In this document: piece by piece, positions 63,915 to 64,000 of the stretch
Layout: each line of letters begins with the position of its first letter
Numbering within the stretch: position 1 is the first letter of the stretch
From: Alphaproteobacteria bacterium
GTDB lineage: Bacteria; Pseudomonadota; Alphaproteobacteria; Rhodobacterales; Rhodobacteraceae
Length of the DNA stretch: 64,000 nt
Direction of reading: 5' to 3'
Assembly (NCBI GenBank): GCA_003331935.1
Contig: QOQE01000003.1
Coordinates: forward strand, 1 to 64,000
Notes under the pieces: model-generated
Databases searched by the model: none
Seen by the model: only the letters and a program-made list of their open reading frames with translations
Told to the model about the DNA's origin: nothing
Program-made: the position numbers and the translations under genes

Positions 63915-64000
63915 TATTCCTTAATAAGCGAGTCTTTAATTCCTTCAAAATCTACTGTTTCGGTTTCTAAATCAACATTTATTTTATTAGCTCTTATGAT
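63915..64000 (-). CDS. OstA-like LPS export protein (LptA or LptC), C-terminal end only
   Basis: The minus-strand frame from the window edge ends at TAA 63915-63917 and reads IIRANKINVDLETETVDFEG, then IKDSLIKE. The RANKINVDLETETVDFEG pattern is the repeated beta strand of the OstA/LptA/LptC fold. Position immediately upstream of lptB makes lptA the most likely identity. Only about 28 residues are visible. Confidence 0.6.

Noticed and set aside
1-64000. CRISPR arrays, insertion sequences, prophage genes, rRNA or tRNA genes
   Set aside because: I saw no repeated spacer array, transposase, integrase or structural RNA anywhere in the window.

Overview
The window is a gene-dense, AT-rich (about one third G+C by eye) stretch of an alphaproteobacterial chromosome, probably from a streamlined marine lineage. 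The main taxonomic clues are the order rho-mnmE-mnmG-rsmG-parA-parB-hemW-rdgB-rph, the aroE-coaE-dnaQ/secB/TimA/Smr block beside hemE, the rsmB-heparinase-purH run next to an SDHAF4-type gene, a Mic60-like protein between hemD and hemY, and CtrA-era gene neighbourhoods typical of the class. I cannot place it below class level: SAR11, HIMB59/AEGEAN-169 and similar AT-rich groups all remain possible. Intergenic gaps are small, and most convergent pairs abut or overlap.

Region 1 (1-15949) reads as a phosphorus-stress island. It starts with the edge-truncated ATPase gene phnC, which has a Pho box. An iron alcohol dehydrogenase, an EamA permease and an aldehyde dehydrogenase of unknown pathway follow. 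Next come an ArsJ-associated GAPDH and the organoarsenical exporter ArsJ behind a second Pho box, then phoR, pstS (third Pho box), pstC, pstA, pstB, phoU and phoB. A convergent pair on the other strand encodes a glycolipid glycosyltransferase (Agt type) and a PlcP-type phospholipase C, the known phospholipid-to-glycolipid replacement pathway. Together these genes would take up scarce phosphate and phosphonate, expel the arsenate that enters with it, and save phosphorus in membranes.

Region 2 (16221-33217) holds metabolic and housekeeping genes: a ketopantoate-reductase-like gene, a PNPOx-like flavoprotein, an MFS permease, the hemC-hemD-Mic60-HemY cluster, tsaD, ahcY, an HD hydrolase, a CnoX-like thioredoxin, a LON-domain protein, a Trm112-like protein, purH, a heparinase-family gene, rsmB and a 59-residue SDHAF4-like gene. 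hemD has no ATG/GTG/TTG that would give a complete protein; it appears to start at ATT behind a perfect Shine-Dalgarno sequence.

Region 3 (33288-44288) carries rimP-nusA-ylxR-infB joined directly to hslV-hslU, then Smr, TimA, secB, dnaQ, coaE and aroE.

Region 4 (44289-54931) looks like the chromosomal origin domain. An AT-rich gap between aroE and hemE contains DnaA boxes. Genes diverge from it, and two parS sites lie 3.7 and 5.6 kb away, next to parA and parB. parA also lacks a usable ATG/GTG/TTG and seems to begin at ATC behind AGGAGG.

Region 5 (54932-64000) contains the chaperone genes grpE, dnaJ and dnaK with heat-shock-like promoters, mutS, cysQ, ptsN, lptB and the tail of an OstA-like (LptA/LptC) gene. 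hrcA, rpoN and hpf are absent from positions where relatives often have them.
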